From contig NZ_CP053708.1 in assembly GCF_013201075.1 (NCBI RefSeq), positions 1,119,501 through 1,183,500 on the forward strand: a stretch of DNA of 64,000 nucleotides, written 5' to 3'. Below the pieces are notes generated by a model. It made no database searches, had not been told where the DNA came from, and was given only the letters and a program-made list of their open reading frames with translations. Below, one piece after another: positions 8,545 to 17,137 of the stretch (within the stretch, counting starts at the first letter, position 1; every line of letters starts with the position of its first letter). The position numbers and the translations under genes are program-made. This DNA is from Lichenicola cladoniae. Its GTDB lineage: Bacteria > Pseudomonadota > Alphaproteobacteria > Acetobacterales > Acetobacteraceae.

Positions 8545-10110
8545 GTGTCTTCAGTTGCAGCGGCGGCCCAGCCCGCTCGTGCGGATCAGCGACCGGCCGA
8601 CGGCCCGGCAATCGTCTGCGCAGGCTTGAGCAAGGGTTTCGACGGCGTCCCGGTGCTGCGCGGTATCTCGGCTCGCTTCATGCCGGGTACGGTCAATGTT
8701 CTCGCCGGCGAGAACGGAGCCGGGAAGTCGACCCTGTTCAAGCTCATTTCGGGACAGCTTACGCCGGATGCCGGCACCATTTCGCTGTTCGGCGAAACGG
8801 TCCGCCGCTTCGACCCGAAGGCGGCCCAGGCGATGGGCGTGTCGATCATCCCGCAGGAGCTCGCGCCGATCCCGGAGATGCGCCTTTGGCAGAACCTGCT
8901 GATCGGTCATGAAACGACCGGCCCGCTGGGCCTGATCCGCCGGCGCGAGATGATCGCCCAGGCGCAGACGCTGCTGGCCGGGGTCGGGCTCGATCTCGAT
9001 CCGACCATGCCGATGAAGAGCCTCGGCGTTGCGGCTACCCAGATGGTCGAGATATTGAAGGCGACGTCGTGGGACAGCCGGATCGTGCTGATGGACGAGC
9101 CGTCCTCGTCGCTCTCGTCGCGCGAGACCGAGCAGCTGTTCCGGGTCATCCGGCTGCTTCGCGATCGCGGCACCTGCATTCTCTACACCAGCCACCGGAT
9201 GGAGGAGATCGAGGCGATCTCGGACACCGTGGCGATCATGCGCGACGGCGCCATCATCCGGCACGACCAGACCGTGGACCTGACCGAGCGGCAGATCATC
9301 GCCGACATGGTCGGGCGCGAGATCACCGAACTGTTTCCCGACCGTCCGGCGACGTTGCGTGATGCGGCGCCGGTGCTCGACGTGCGGGACCTGCATGTGA
9401 CGGGCTACGATTCGCGTATCTCGTTCGCGGTACGCGCCGGCGAGATCCTCGGTTTCGGCGGCCTCGTCGGCGCCGGGCGCAGTGAGTTGCTGGAGGCGAT
9501 TTTCGGCCTGCGTGCCGCAACCGGCACCGTCACGCTGGACGGCAAGTCGCTTCGCCTGGGTCACATGGACCAGTCGATCGAGCGCGGCATCGCCATGGTG
9601 CCGGAGGATCGCAAGCTGGCCGGCGTGCTGACGTCGCTGTCCATTCTCGACAACATCACCCTGCCGCATCTCGATAGCTTCACCGGGCCCGGCGGGTGGA
9701 TGGATAACGGCGCCAGGCGGACGAGTGCACTCGATGTGCTCAAGCGGACGCGCGTGGCCTACGCCAGCCTCGGGCAGCGTGTGGGCCACCTGTCCGGCGG
9801 CAATCAGCAGAAGGTGGCGCTGGCGCGGTGGCTGGTGACTGACCTGCCGCGCGTGCTGATCCTGGACGAGCCGACGCGCGGCATCGATATCGGTGCGCGC
9901 TCCGAGCTGTACAAGCTGATCAACGATCTGGCCGCGCAGGGCGTCGCGATCCTGCTGGCATCGTCGGACATGCCGGAGCTGATCAACCTGTCGCATCGCG
10001 TGCTGGTCATCCGTGGCGGCGCGATCATGGGCGAACTGAAGAAGGACGAGCTGGACCAGGAACGGATCCTGCGGCTGGCGATGGGGAGAACCAACGATGC
10101 AACTCACTGA
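8545..10110 (+). CDS. Sugar ABC transporter ATP-binding protein (RbsA-like, two ABC domains)
   Basis: 521 residues with two tandem ATPase domains, typical of the carbohydrate CUT2 class. Walker A of domain 1 is GENGAGKS (residues 55-62), with Walker B LMDEPSSSLSS. Domain 2 has the relaxed P-loop GLVGAGRSE normal for this class, and a canonical LSGGNQQKV signature. The GTG start at 8545 is supported by GGGGGAG at 8531-8537. It energises import through the permease encoded next, whose start lies 14 bp before this stop. The substrate is probably a small sugar or polyol, judged from the adjacent kinase and dehydrogenase. Confidence 0.94.
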   Translation: MSSVAAAAQPARADQRPADGPAIVCAGLSKGFDGVPVLRGISARFMPGTVNVLAGENGAGKSTLFKLISGQLTPDAGTISLFGETVRRFDPKAAQAMGVSIIPQELAPIPEMRLWQNLLIGHETTGPLGLIRRREMIAQAQTLLAGVGLDLDPTMPMKSLGVAATQMVEILKATSWDSRIVLMDEPSSSLSSRETEQLFRVIRLLRDRGTCILYTSHRMEEIEAISDTVAIMRDGAIIRHDQTVDLTERQIIADMVGREITELFPDRPATLRDAAPVLDVRDLHVTGYDSRISFAVRAGEILGFGGLVGAGRSELLEAIFGLRAATGTVTLDGKSLRLGHMDQSIERGIAMVPEDRKLAGVLTSLSILDNITLPHLDSFTGPGGWMDNGARRTSALDVLKRTRVAYASLGQRVGHLSGGNQQKVALARWLVTDLPRVLILDEPTRGIDIGARSELYKLINDLAAQGVAILLASSDMPELINLSHRVLVIRGGAIMGELKKDELDQERILRLAMGRTNDATH

Positions 10111-11104
10111 GACGGCACCCCCCACCATACTGCCGCCTCCGGGTAGCCGTCCCCAGTTCGACGCGAAGTCGGTGCGGCGGTTCGCCCTGCGCTATTCGCT
10201 GGTGATCATTCTCGGGCTGTTCCTGGTCACGCTGGCTTTGTCGAACCGGTCGTTCATGACCGTGTCCAACATGAACGTCATCCTGATCCAGGTGGCGGCC
10301 AACGCGCTGCTCGCCACCGGCGCCACCTTCGTGATCCTGACCGGCGGTATCGATCTTTCGGTCGGCAGCGTGGTCGGGCTCTCCGGCGTGGTGGCGGCGC
10401 TGTTCGCACAGAATGACGGTGCGATGACCTGCGCCGAGGCGGTGGTGCTCGGCGTGCTCGCCGGTGCCGCGATCGGTGCCTTCAATGGTGCGCTGGTCGC
10501 CTTCGCCAAGGTGCCGCCGTTCGTCGCCACGCTCGGCAACATGACCGTGGCATCGGGCCTTGCCTTCGTGTTCAGCGAGGGCCAGCCGATTTCGGGCCTG
10601 TCAGACCAGTTCCTCGGTCTCTCGGGCACGCTCGGCGGATTCTCGATCCCGGTCGCGGTCTCGATCGTCGTGGTGGTGCTGTCCTGGATCGTGCTCGCCC
10701 GCACGAAATTCGGCATGCACGTCTATGCGGTCGGTGGAAATCCACACGCGGCGCGCGTCGCCGGCGTCGGCCTGCGCGGGATCCGCTTCACCGTCTATAC
10801 CATCGCCGGCGCCATGGCGGGCGTGGCCGGTGTGCTGCTTGCGGCACGCGCCACCGCCGGCATCGCCAGCACCGGCACCGGCTACGAGCTGAACGCGATC
10901 GCCGCCGCGGTGATCGGCGGGATCAGCCTGGCCGGCGGTCGCGGATCGATGCTCGGCACGGTGTTCGGGTTCCTGATCATCGGCGTGCTCGATAACGGCC
11001 TCAACATCATCAACGTCTCGCCCTTCTACCAGCTGATCGTGAAGGGCCTGATCATCATCGGCGCGGTGTTCGTCGACAGCCTGACCCACCGTACCGACGA
11101 CTGA
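10097..11104 (+). CDS. Sugar ABC transporter permease (RbsC-like)
   Basis: 335 residues with about 8-10 hydrophobic segments. The family motifs FVILTGGIDLSVGS and, near the C-terminus, AAAVIGGISLAGGRG are both present. It forms the membrane channel of a CUT2 carbohydrate importer, probably as a homodimer. It overlaps the ATPase gene by 14 bp and is followed after 32 bp by the binding-protein gene. No lesion is visible. Confidence 0.94.
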   Translation: MQLTETAPPTILPPPGSRPQFDAKSVRRFALRYSLVIILGLFLVTLALSNRSFMTVSNMNVILIQVAANALLATGATFVILTGGIDLSVGSVVGLSGVVAALFAQNDGAMTCAEAVVLGVLAGAAIGAFNGALVAFAKVPPFVATLGNMTVASGLAFVFSEGQPISGLSDQFLGLSGTLGGFSIPVAVSIVVVVLSWIVLARTKFGMHVYAVGGNPHAARVAGVGLRGIRFTVYTIAGAMAGVAGVLLAARATAGIASTGTGYELNAIAAAVIGGISLAGGRGSMLGTVFGFLIIGVLDNGLNIINVSPFYQLIVKGLIIIGAVFVDSLTHRTDD

Positions 11105-11136
11105 CGACAACAATAAAATCTCCAGGAGAAACCATC

Positions 11137-12168
11137 ATGATCCGCCATTCTTTCAAGACGCTGCTGGCGGGCTGCAGCGTGCTCGCCGGCATCGCGTTCT
11201 CGGCGGCACCGGCCCTCGCCGACAAGGCGCATCCGGTGATCGGCTACACCGTCTACGACATGAGCTCGTTCATCTCGCTCGGTAAGGGTGGTGCCGAAGC
11301 GATCGCCAAGGCCAACGGCGCCTCGGTGCTGTGGAACTCCGGCCACATGGACGTGAACGCGCAGATCTCGCAGATCCAGCAGTTCATCAATCAGAAGGTC
11401 GACGCGATCATCATCGCGCCGGTGAATTCCTCGACGCTCGGGCCACAAGTCGAGGCCGCCAAGGCCGCCGGCATTCCGGTGGTGATCGTGAACCTCACCG
11501 CGACGGACTCGGTGATGAAGAACGCCGTCTCGTATGTCGGTCCCGACGACGTGAAGGCCGGCGAGCAGGAGGCGCAGCACCTCGTCGATGCGATCGACCA
11601 CAAGGGCAATATCGTCGTCATCCAGGGCCCGCTCGGCCAGTCCGGCGAGATCGACCGCACCAAGGGTATCAAGAACATCCTGGCCAAGTATCCGGATGTG
11701 AAGCTGCTGGCGATGCAGCCCGGCAACTGGGCCCGCAACCAGGCCTATTCGGTCATGCAGGACTGGCTGTCGCGCTACGGCACCAAGATCAACGGCGTGA
11801 TCTCCGAGAATGACGACATGGCGATCGGCGCGATCCAGGCGATGCGCGAGAAGGGGCTTGCCGGCAAGATCCCGGTGACCGCCGTCGACGGCATCAAGGA
11901 CGGCATGCGCGCGGTCCGCGACGGCACCCTGCTCGAGACCAACCTGCAGGATGGTCCGCTCGAGCTCGGGATGGCGGTGCAGGTCGCGGTCGACCACATC
12001 AACGGCAAGGACGTGCCGAAGGTCGCGATGTTCGTGATGCCCGAGATCACCAAGGCGAACGTGGCGCATTACTACGACCAGCTTTACGGAAACCCGTCGA
12101 AGTTCACCACCGAACTGCCCGCACTGATCAAGAAGAACCTGGTGTCCGGCAACTACGCCGAGCAGTAG
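11137..12168 (+). CDS. Periplasmic sugar-binding protein of the ABC importer
   Basis: 343 residues with a Sec signal peptide (positively charged start, hydrophobic core, cleavage probably after ALA at residue 28). The mature part is a type I periplasmic binding fold of the ribose-binding family: VDAIIIAPVNSS, then VVIQGPLGQSGEIDRTKGI, and the hinge-side GVISENDDMAIGAIQA. It delivers substrate to the RbsC-like permease. A clear AGGAG lies just upstream of the ATG. A hairpin follows the stop, which may protect or end the upstream transcript. Confidence 0.93.
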   Translation: MIRHSFKTLLAGCSVLAGIAFSAAPALADKAHPVIGYTVYDMSSFISLGKGGAEAIAKANGASVLWNSGHMDVNAQISQIQQFINQKVDAIIIAPVNSSTLGPQVEAAKAAGIPVVIVNLTATDSVMKNAVSYVGPDDVKAGEQEAQHLVDAIDHKGNIVVIQGPLGQSGEIDRTKGIKNILAKYPDVKLLAMQPGNWARNQAYSVMQDWLSRYGTKINGVISENDDMAIGAIQAMREKGLAGKIPVTAVDGIKDGMRAVRDGTLLETNLQDGPLELGMAVQVAVDHINGKDVPKVAMFVMPEITKANVAHYYDQLYGNPSKFTTELPALIKKNLVSGNYAEQ

Positions 12169-12178
12169 GCCTCGTCAT

Positions 12179-12204
12179 GACGGGCGGCATCATCGTCGCC
12201 CGTC
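12179..12204 (+). other. Stem-loop between the binding-protein gene and the regulator gene
   Basis: A perfect 8-bp GC-rich stem (GACGGGCG/CGCCCGTC) with a 10-base loop begins 10 bases after the binding-protein stop. No T-run follows (GCTTCTGC), so it is more likely an mRNA-stabilising or partial attenuating structure than a full terminator. It could explain higher expression of the binding protein than of the downstream genes. Confidence 0.5.
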
Positions 12205-12244
12205 GCTTCTGCAGGATCGGAGCCTCGAGAGGTTCGGGAGTTTG

Positions 12245-13075
12245 ATGGAGTCCCCTGCCGCTTTCGAGAAGCAGACCACGCCCAACGTGACGCGGCGCCG
12301 GCGCATGATGCTGGACGCCGTCGCCGAAGCCGGATCCGCGCAGGTCGACGAACTGGCGGCTCGCTTCCGCATCAGCCGCATGACGGTGCATCGCGATCTC
12401 GACGACCTTGCCGGGCACGGGCTGGTCCGCAAGGTGCATGGCGGGGTCACCATGCGCCCGTCCTCGCTGGTCGAGACCGACATCCGGGTGCGCGAGCATG
12501 TGGCGGGGCATGAAAAGCAGGCCCTTGCCCGGGCTGCCGTCCAGTTCATCGAGCCGGGCCAGGCCATCATCATCGACGATTCCACGACCGCGGCGGCCTT
12601 GCTGCCGCTGCTGCCGGCCCTGGTGCCGCTGACCGTGCTCACCAACAGTCTGGGCGTGGTGCAGGCGCTGTGCCGCCTGCATGGCGTGAAGGTGATTTGC
12701 CTCGGCGGCGACTATTTCCCGACCTTCGATGCGTTCTTCGGCCTGGTCTGCGAACAGGCGATCGCCTCGCTGCGCGCCAACACGCTGTTCATGTCGAGCT
12801 CGACGGTGTTCGGTCTCGCCGCCTATCACCAGGACCAGGATGTGGTGAAAACCAAGCGCGCGCTGATGGCGATCGTCGATCGTCGCATCCTGATGGTCGG
12901 CAGTGCCAAGTTCGGCGCGACCGCCCTGAACCGGCTGGCGGCCCTGTCCGAATTCGACGTCGTGCTGACCGACGACGGCCTCGATCCCCGGATGCGTGCA
13001 GAGTTGCTGAACGCCGGCGTCACTCTGCACATCGCCGGCGAGCCGGCCTCCGACATGGCGCAGGGGGCGGCCTGA
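12245..13075 (+). CDS. DeoR-family transcriptional regulator
   Basis: 276 residues from ATG 12245; a TTG three bases earlier is a less likely start. An N-terminal DeoR helix-turn-helix lies at about residues 18-75 (VDELAARFRISRMTVHRDLD). The rest is the sugar-phosphate-sensing DeoR C-terminal domain, with IIDDSTTAAALLPLL and ADKSK-like region VGSAKFG. It is expected to repress the divergent kinase/ABC promoters until a phosphorylated intermediate accumulates. The gene lies inside the importer-dehydrogenase unit. GGGAG at 12236-12240 precedes the ATG. Confidence 0.9.
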   Translation: MESPAAFEKQTTPNVTRRRRMMLDAVAEAGSAQVDELAARFRISRMTVHRDLDDLAGHGLVRKVHGGVTMRPSSLVETDIRVREHVAGHEKQALARAAVQFIEPGQAIIIDDSTTAAALLPLLPALVPLTVLTNSLGVVQALCRLHGVKVICLGGDYFPTFDAFFGLVCEQAIASLRANTLFMSSSTVFGLAAYHQDQDVVKTKRALMAIVDRRILMVGSAKFGATALNRLAALSEFDVVLTDDGLDPRMRAELLNAGVTLHIAGEPASDMAQGAA

Positions 13076-13172
13076 CGATGCTAGGGTGCCTGCGATCCGA
13101 CGCAATCATCGTGGTCCCGGGGCTCGTTCCCGGCACAACGGCTTTCTGAACGGTCTCTCAAGGATATCCATC

Positions 13173-13937
13173 GTGAGTATGTCTGCCTTCGATGCCGCCT
13201 TCGACTTCACCGGCAAGACCGTCCTGGTCACCGGCGGTGCTGCCGGAATTGGGCGTGCCGTGGCGACGCTGTTCGCTGAACGGGGCGCGCAACTGGTCCT
13301 GCTGGACCGCGATCCCGGTGTCGGCGCGGTTGCCTCGACCCTGGCCGGTAGCGGCCATCTCGGGCTGGTAGCGGACGTCACCAGCAAGTCGGCGCTGGAA
13401 CAGGCTGTTGCCTCGATCATCGAGCGCTACGGGCGGATCGACGTGCTGGTGAACAATGCCGGCGTCGCCCGGCTGGCACCGGCGGACAGCCTGACCGTCG
13501 ATGACTGGGACCTGACCATGGCGATCAATCTCCGCGCGCCGTTCCTGGTGTCGCAGATGGTCGGCCGGGAAATGCTGAAGGCCGGCAGCGGCCGGATCGT
13601 CAACCTGGCCAGCCAGGCCGCAATCGTCGCCATCGACGGCCACGTTGCCTATTGCGCCTCCAAGGCTGCGATCGTCAGCATGACCAAGGTGCTGGCGCTC
13701 GAGTGGGGCCCGCGCGGGATAACCGTCAATGCGATCAGCCCGACCGTGGTGGAAACCGAGCTCGGCAAGAAGGCCTGGGCCGGCGAGGTCGGCGAGGCGC
13801 TGAAGCGCCAGATACCGACCCGCCGCTTCGCCCAGCCCGAAGAGATCGCGATGGCGGCGCTCTACCTCGCCAGTGGCGCCGCCGGCATGGTCAACGGCGA
13901 GAACCTCGTCGTCGATGGCGGCTTCACGATCCAGTAG
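13173..13937 (+). CDS. Short-chain dehydrogenase/reductase, probable polyol dehydrogenase
   Basis: 254 residues. The cofactor loop TGGAAGIG (residues 20-27), NNAG, and catalytic Tyr160 and Lys164 (YCASK) are intact. The ending MVNGENLVVDGGFTIQ resembles SDRs that act on D-threitol or D-arabitol. The GTG at 13173 is preferred because AAGGA sits 8 bases upstream; an ATG two codons later is also possible. Oxidation of an imported polyol to a ketose would feed the DAK-type kinase at 6645. The substrate is inferred from context; other linear polyols are possible. Confidence 0.85.
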   Translation: MSMSAFDAAFDFTGKTVLVTGGAAGIGRAVATLFAERGAQLVLLDRDPGVGAVASTLAGSGHLGLVADVTSKSALEQAVASIIERYGRIDVLVNNAGVARLAPADSLTVDDWDLTMAINLRAPFLVSQMVGREMLKAGSGRIVNLASQAAIVAIDGHVAYCASKAAIVSMTKVLALEWGPRGITVNAISPTVVETELGKKAWAGEVGEALKRQIPTRRFAQPEEIAMAALYLASGAAGMVNGENLVVDGGFTIQ

Positions 13938-13949
13938 GCGGGGCGGCCT

Positions 13950-14192
13950 TCAGTCGACGTCCGGTACCTGGCCGACCTGGCCCAGATATTCCGGGTCTGC
14001 GAACATCTCCGCGTCGTCGTCATGCGACATGCGGACGATGCGGGCACCGAGGATCGAGCCGTTCGCCAGTGCGCGTTCGGCTCGTACCAGCCCGGCATCC
14101 GCGGAAGCGCAAGGAATGGCCTGTCCGGCTTTCAGGCTGCCGCGTGGGCCCTTCACATAGGGCTGGTAGATAATCTGCGTCGTCGTCGCCAC
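13950..14192 (-). CDS. Small conserved-looking protein of unknown function
   Basis: 80 residues, GTG start at 14192 with AGGACA a few bases upstream. The sequence opens IIYQPYVKGPRGSLKAGQ, has ADAGLVRAERALANG in the middle (a helix), and ends in an acidic segment. The character is that of a compact cytosolic alpha/beta protein of a type I associate with alphaproteobacterial genomes, but I cannot name a function. It is convergent with the dehydrogenase (12 bp gap) and divergent from rplK. Confidence 0.65.
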   Translation of the reverse strand: MATTTQIIYQPYVKGPRGSLKAGQAIPCASADAGLVRAERALANGSILGARIVRMSHDDDAEMFADPEYLGQVGQVPDVD

Positions 14193-14226
14193 TTGGGCTT
14201 GTCCTGACCTGGTTGGGTGATTTGGG

Positions 14227-14255
14227 TTGCAAAGAAGAACCGGGCGCGCTAAAGG
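14227..14255 (+). promoter_or_regulatory. Weak candidate promoter upstream of rplK
   Basis: TTGCAA (14227-14232) is followed after 17 bases by TAAAGG (14250-14255), 97 bp before the rplK start. The -10 match is poor. A promoter must lie in this 159-bp gap because the preceding gene is on the other strand. Another possible -35, TTGACC at 14296-14301, has no -10 partner. Confidence 0.3.
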
Positions 14256-14351
14256 CCCGCCTCCCTCTTACGGAGCGCGGGAGACATTTGTCGGCTTGAC
14301 CGGCGGACGTCGCATGAACCGCGGTCCTGGCATCTATAAGGAGCCCAGGAT

Positions 14352-14786
14352 ATGGCCAAAAAGATCGTTGGCTACATCAAGTTGCAAATCCCTGCCGGCA
14401 AGGCGAATCCGTCCCCGCCGGTCGGTCCGGCACTCGGTCAGCGCGGCCTGAACATCATGCAGTTCTGCAAGGAGTTCAATGCCGCCACCCAGGGCCTCGA
14501 GCCCGGCATGCCGATCCCGGTGGTGATCACCGCATTCGGTGACCGGACCTTCACGTTCATCACCAAGACGCCGCCGAACACCTACTTCCTGCTCAAGGCA
14601 GCCAAGGTGTCCAAGGGCAGCCCGACCGTCGGCAAAGGTGCAGCCGTCGGCCGCGTGACGACCTCGCAGCTTCGCGAGATCGCGCTCGAGAAGATGAAGG
14701 ACATGAATGCCAGCGACATCGACGGCGCCATCCGCATGCTTGCGGGTTCCGCCAAGTCGATGGGTCTGACCGTGGTGGAGGGCTGA
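14352..14786 (+). CDS. rplK: 50S ribosomal protein L11
   Basis: 144 residues, normal for L11. The N-terminal [19 protein letters not shown] loop is the thiostrepton/GTPase-centre region, and the C-terminal RNA-binding domain ends in [12 protein letters not shown]. It binds the 23S GTPase-associated centre. The ATG has AAGGAG upstream. It leads the rplKAJL-rpoBC operon; secE and nusG, which usually precede it, are not here. rplA follows after 4 bp. Confidence 0.98.
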   Translation: MAKKIVGYIKLQIPAGKANPSPPVGPALGQRGLNIMQFCKEFNAATQGLEPGMPIPVVITAFGDRTFTFITKTPPNTYFLLKAAKVSKGSPTVGKGAAVGRVTTSQLREIALEKMKDMNASDIDGAIRMLAGSAKSMGLTVVEG

Positions 14787-14790
14787 TACG

Positions 14791-15486
14791 ATGGCCAAGA
14801 ACAAGCGTCTCGAAGCTGCCTCGGCCAAGGTCGAGCACAACAAGGCCTATAGCCTTGCCGACGCCATCGCACTGGTGAAGGGCAATGCCACCGCCAAGTT
14901 CGACGAGACCGTCGAGTTGTCGCTCGGCCTCGGCATCGATCCGCGTCACGCCGACCAGATGGTCCGTGGCCTGCTGAGCCTGCCCAACGGCACCGGCAAG
15001 ACCCTCCGCGTCGGCGTATTCGCCCGCGGTGCGAAGGCCGAGGAAGCAACCGCTGCCGGAGCCGATGTGGTCGGCGCCGAAGAGCTTGCAGAAAAGATCC
15101 AGGCTGGCGAGATCGGGTTCGACCGTTGCATCGCGACGCCGGACATGATGGCCCTGGTCGGTCGCCTTGGTAAGATCCTCGGGCCGCGCGGCTTGATGCC
15201 GAACCCGAAGCTCGGCACCGTGACCATGGACGTCAAGGGCGCCGTCCTTGCCGCCAAGTCCGGCCAGGTCGAGTTCCGTGCCGAGAAGGCGGGCATCATC
15301 CATGCCGGCATCGGCAAGGCGTCGTTCGACGAGGACAAGCTCGCGCAGAACATCCGGGCGCTGGTCGATGCCATCCAGAAGGCCAAGCCGACCGGAGCCA
15401 AGGGCGTCTACCTGCAGAAGGCGGCATTGTCCTCGACGATGGGTCCGGGCGTGACGGTGGACGTGTCCACCCTCGCCGCGGTCTGA
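14791..15486 (+). CDS. rplA: 50S ribosomal protein L1
   Basis: 231 residues, standard length. The motifs PNPKLGTVT and [10 protein letters not shown] are typical of L1. It forms the L1 stalk next to the E site and in many bacteria represses its own rplKA mRNA. It is coupled to rplK with a 4-bp spacer. A hairpin begins directly after its stop, at the start of the rplJ leader. Confidence 0.98.
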   Translation: MAKNKRLEAASAKVEHNKAYSLADAIALVKGNATAKFDETVELSLGLGIDPRHADQMVRGLLSLPNGTGKTLRVGVFARGAKAEEATAAGADVVGAEELAEKIQAGEIGFDRCIATPDMMALVGRLGKILGPRGLMPNPKLGTVTMDVKGAVLAAKSGQVEFRAEKAGIIHAGIGKASFDEDKLAQNIRALVDAIQKAKPTGAKGVYLQKAALSSTMGPGVTVDVSTLAAV

Positions 15487-15796
15487 CGCCGGCTCAACAA
15501 GAATGCGTTGAGCGCCGGCTCCCTCGGGAGGCGACGTTCTCGAACAGGGGAGGGGTCCGGTCGGGCCCGCTCTTCCGAACCTGTCCAAGACCGCACGTGG
15601 CTTCATGCCTCAATGGACCTTCGGGTTCGCGCGCGGGAGACGGGAGACGCCAGCTCACCCTGGTGGTTCCGACTTCTTCAGGACAGGCGAACCGGATCGG
15701 TTCGCGTCCAGGCCTCGTGCCGGGACATGGACCGGTCTCAGGGCAACCCGGCTCTGCAGGCACGTGCTGTCTGTCGAGCCACGACGGAGACGGGAT
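15487..15796 (+). promoter_or_regulatory. rplJ leader region
   Basis: 310 bases without a gene. An imperfect hairpin at 15488-15519 (CTCAAC/GTTGAG plus GCCGG/CCGGC with a 2-base bulge) starts one base after the rplA stop. In many bacteria the corresponding leader binds the L10-L12 complex and represses rplJL translation; that role is inference here because I cannot fold the whole leader. An open frame crosses the region in frame with rplJ but has neither L10 character nor a good ribosome-binding site. Confidence 0.55.
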
Positions 15797-16336
15797 TTGG
15801 ACCGTACGGAGAAGCGGGAGTTCGTATCCTCGCTCGCCACCGTTTTCGCAGAGACCTCAATGGTCGTCGTCACCCGTAATGACGGGCTGACGGTCGCTCA
15901 GGTGACGGTGCTGCGAAGCCGGATGCGCGCGGCGGGTGCGACCTTCAAGGTCGCGAAGAACCGGCTGGCCATACTCGCCCTGGATGGGACCCGATTCGAC
16001 AGCATTGCACCCCTGCTGAAGGGTCCGACCGCGCTTGCGTGGGCGCACGACCCGGTAGCGGTGGCCAAGGTGGCTGTCGAGTTCGCCAAGACCAACGACA
16101 AGCTCGTCATTCTCGGCGGTGCCCTCGGTGCTCAGACGCTCAATGCGGATGGCATCAAGGCACTGGCCGAGCTGCCGTCCCTGGACGTTCTGCGTGCACA
16201 GCTGGTGGGGCTCATCTCCACGCCGGCCACCCGCATCGCAGGCATTCTCCAGGCACCGGCAGCACAGCTTGCGCGGGTCTTCGGGGCCTATGCCAACAAG
16301 GACGAAGAGGTCGCCGAGACCGTCGAGGCCGCGTAA
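15797..16336 (+). CDS. rplJ: 50S ribosomal protein L10
   Basis: 179 residues from a TTG start. TTG at 15797 is chosen because GGAG (15786-15789) lies 7 bases upstream and translation then begins [10 protein letters not shown], the expected L10 N-terminus. ATG starts further upstream would add about 64 residues of un-L10-like sequence. The protein has [13 protein letters not shown] and [11 protein letters not shown], and a C-terminal helix that anchors L7/L12 dimers. A weak start codon fits a gene whose translation is kept under leader control. Confidence 0.95.
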   Translation: MDRTEKREFVSSLATVFAETSMVVVTRNDGLTVAQVTVLRSRMRAAGATFKVAKNRLAILALDGTRFDSIAPLLKGPTALAWAHDPVAVAKVAVEFAKTNDKLVILGGALGAQTLNADGIKALAELPSLDVLRAQLVGLISTPATRIAGILQAPAAQLARVFGAYANKDEEVAETVEAA

Positions 16337-16426
16337 GCAGTCTCGACCGATCAGCAAAAGTGATCGCAGGCCCGGGAACCGGGCTTGCATGGAACCACAC
16401 AGCGTTTATATCAGGAAGATCAAATC

Positions 16427-16804
16427 ATGGCCGATCTGTCAAAGCTAGTCGACGAGCTGTCCACACTGACGGTTCTCGAGGCAGCCGAGCTTTCCAAGCT
16501 CCTCGAAGAGAAGTGGGGCGTTTCCGCCGCGGCACCGGTCGCCGCAGCGGCACCCGCCGGCGGCGGCGGCCCGGCTGCTCCCGTCGAAGAGCAGGTTGAG
16601 TTCACCGTCATTCTGACCAAGGCTGGCGAGAAGAAGATCAACGTTATTAAGGAAATCCGCACCATCACCGGCCTAGGCCTCAAGGAAGCCAAGGATCTGG
16701 TCGAGGGCGCCCCGAAGACGGTCAAGGAAGCCGTCACGAAGGACGAAGCGGCCAAGTACAAGAAGATGCTGGAAGAGCAGGGCGCCTCTGTCGAAGTCAA
16801 ATAA
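16427..16804 (+). CDS. rplL: 50S ribosomal protein L7/L12
   Basis: 125 residues. An N-terminal dimerisation helix is followed by an Ala/Gly/Pro hinge (about residues 42-58, [15 protein letters not shown]) and the factor-binding C-terminal domain ([20 protein letters not shown]). The ATG at 16427 has AGGAAG (16413-16418) upstream. The protein recruits elongation factors on the ribosomal stalk. It lies 90 bp after rplJ. Confidence 0.98.
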   Translation: MADLSKLVDELSTLTVLEAAELSKLLEEKWGVSAAAPVAAAAPAGGGGPAAPVEEQVEFTVILTKAGEKKINVIKEIRTITGLGLKEAKDLVEGAPKTVKEAVTKDEAAKYKKMLEEQGASVEVK

Positions 16805-17137
16805 GAACGCGACACTGAGGGCGTTCGATCAGGCTGGATCTGCGGATCGGGCTCGTTCGACGACCGGTTGACGACGAGAAAGTCAGGGTGGGAATCAGCA
16901 ATGGTTCCCGCCCTCTCTGCCGTGCAGCGCCTTGATCCTCCGGATTTGTTCCGGCGGGTCGGGCGCTTGCGGCAGTAGAAGGCCCGCTCTCGGAGCGGGA
17001 AGTGGTACGGCGCAGGCCGGACCGCGAACGGAATTTTCGGCCTCGCCGTTTGGTCGGGGCGCTCTAAGTGGTCTTGCAACCCATTTGGATCGTCCAGACG
17101 GATCGGCCGGCTGTCAGGTGACGGGGCAGGACATACG
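16805..17137 (+). promoter_or_regulatory. rplL-rpoB spacer with hairpin
   Basis: 333 bases without a credible gene. A perfect 7-bp stem with a 3-base loop (CCCGCTC-TCG-GAGCGGG, 16983-16999) is the clearest structure. It has no T-run. In enterobacteria this spacer carries an attenuator and an RNase III site that set the ratio of L12 to RNA polymerase; a similar role is likely but not shown. I see no convincing promoter. Confidence 0.5.

Noticed and set aside
14240-14290. tRNA-like GC-rich stretch before rplK, considered because tRNA-Trp often lies near secE-nusG
   Set aside because: No cloverleaf, T-arm consensus or acceptor pairing can be drawn.
15605-15796. 64-residue N-terminal extension of L10
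   Set aside because: The TTG at 15797 has a ribosome-binding site and gives the expected L10 start; the extension has no L10 character.
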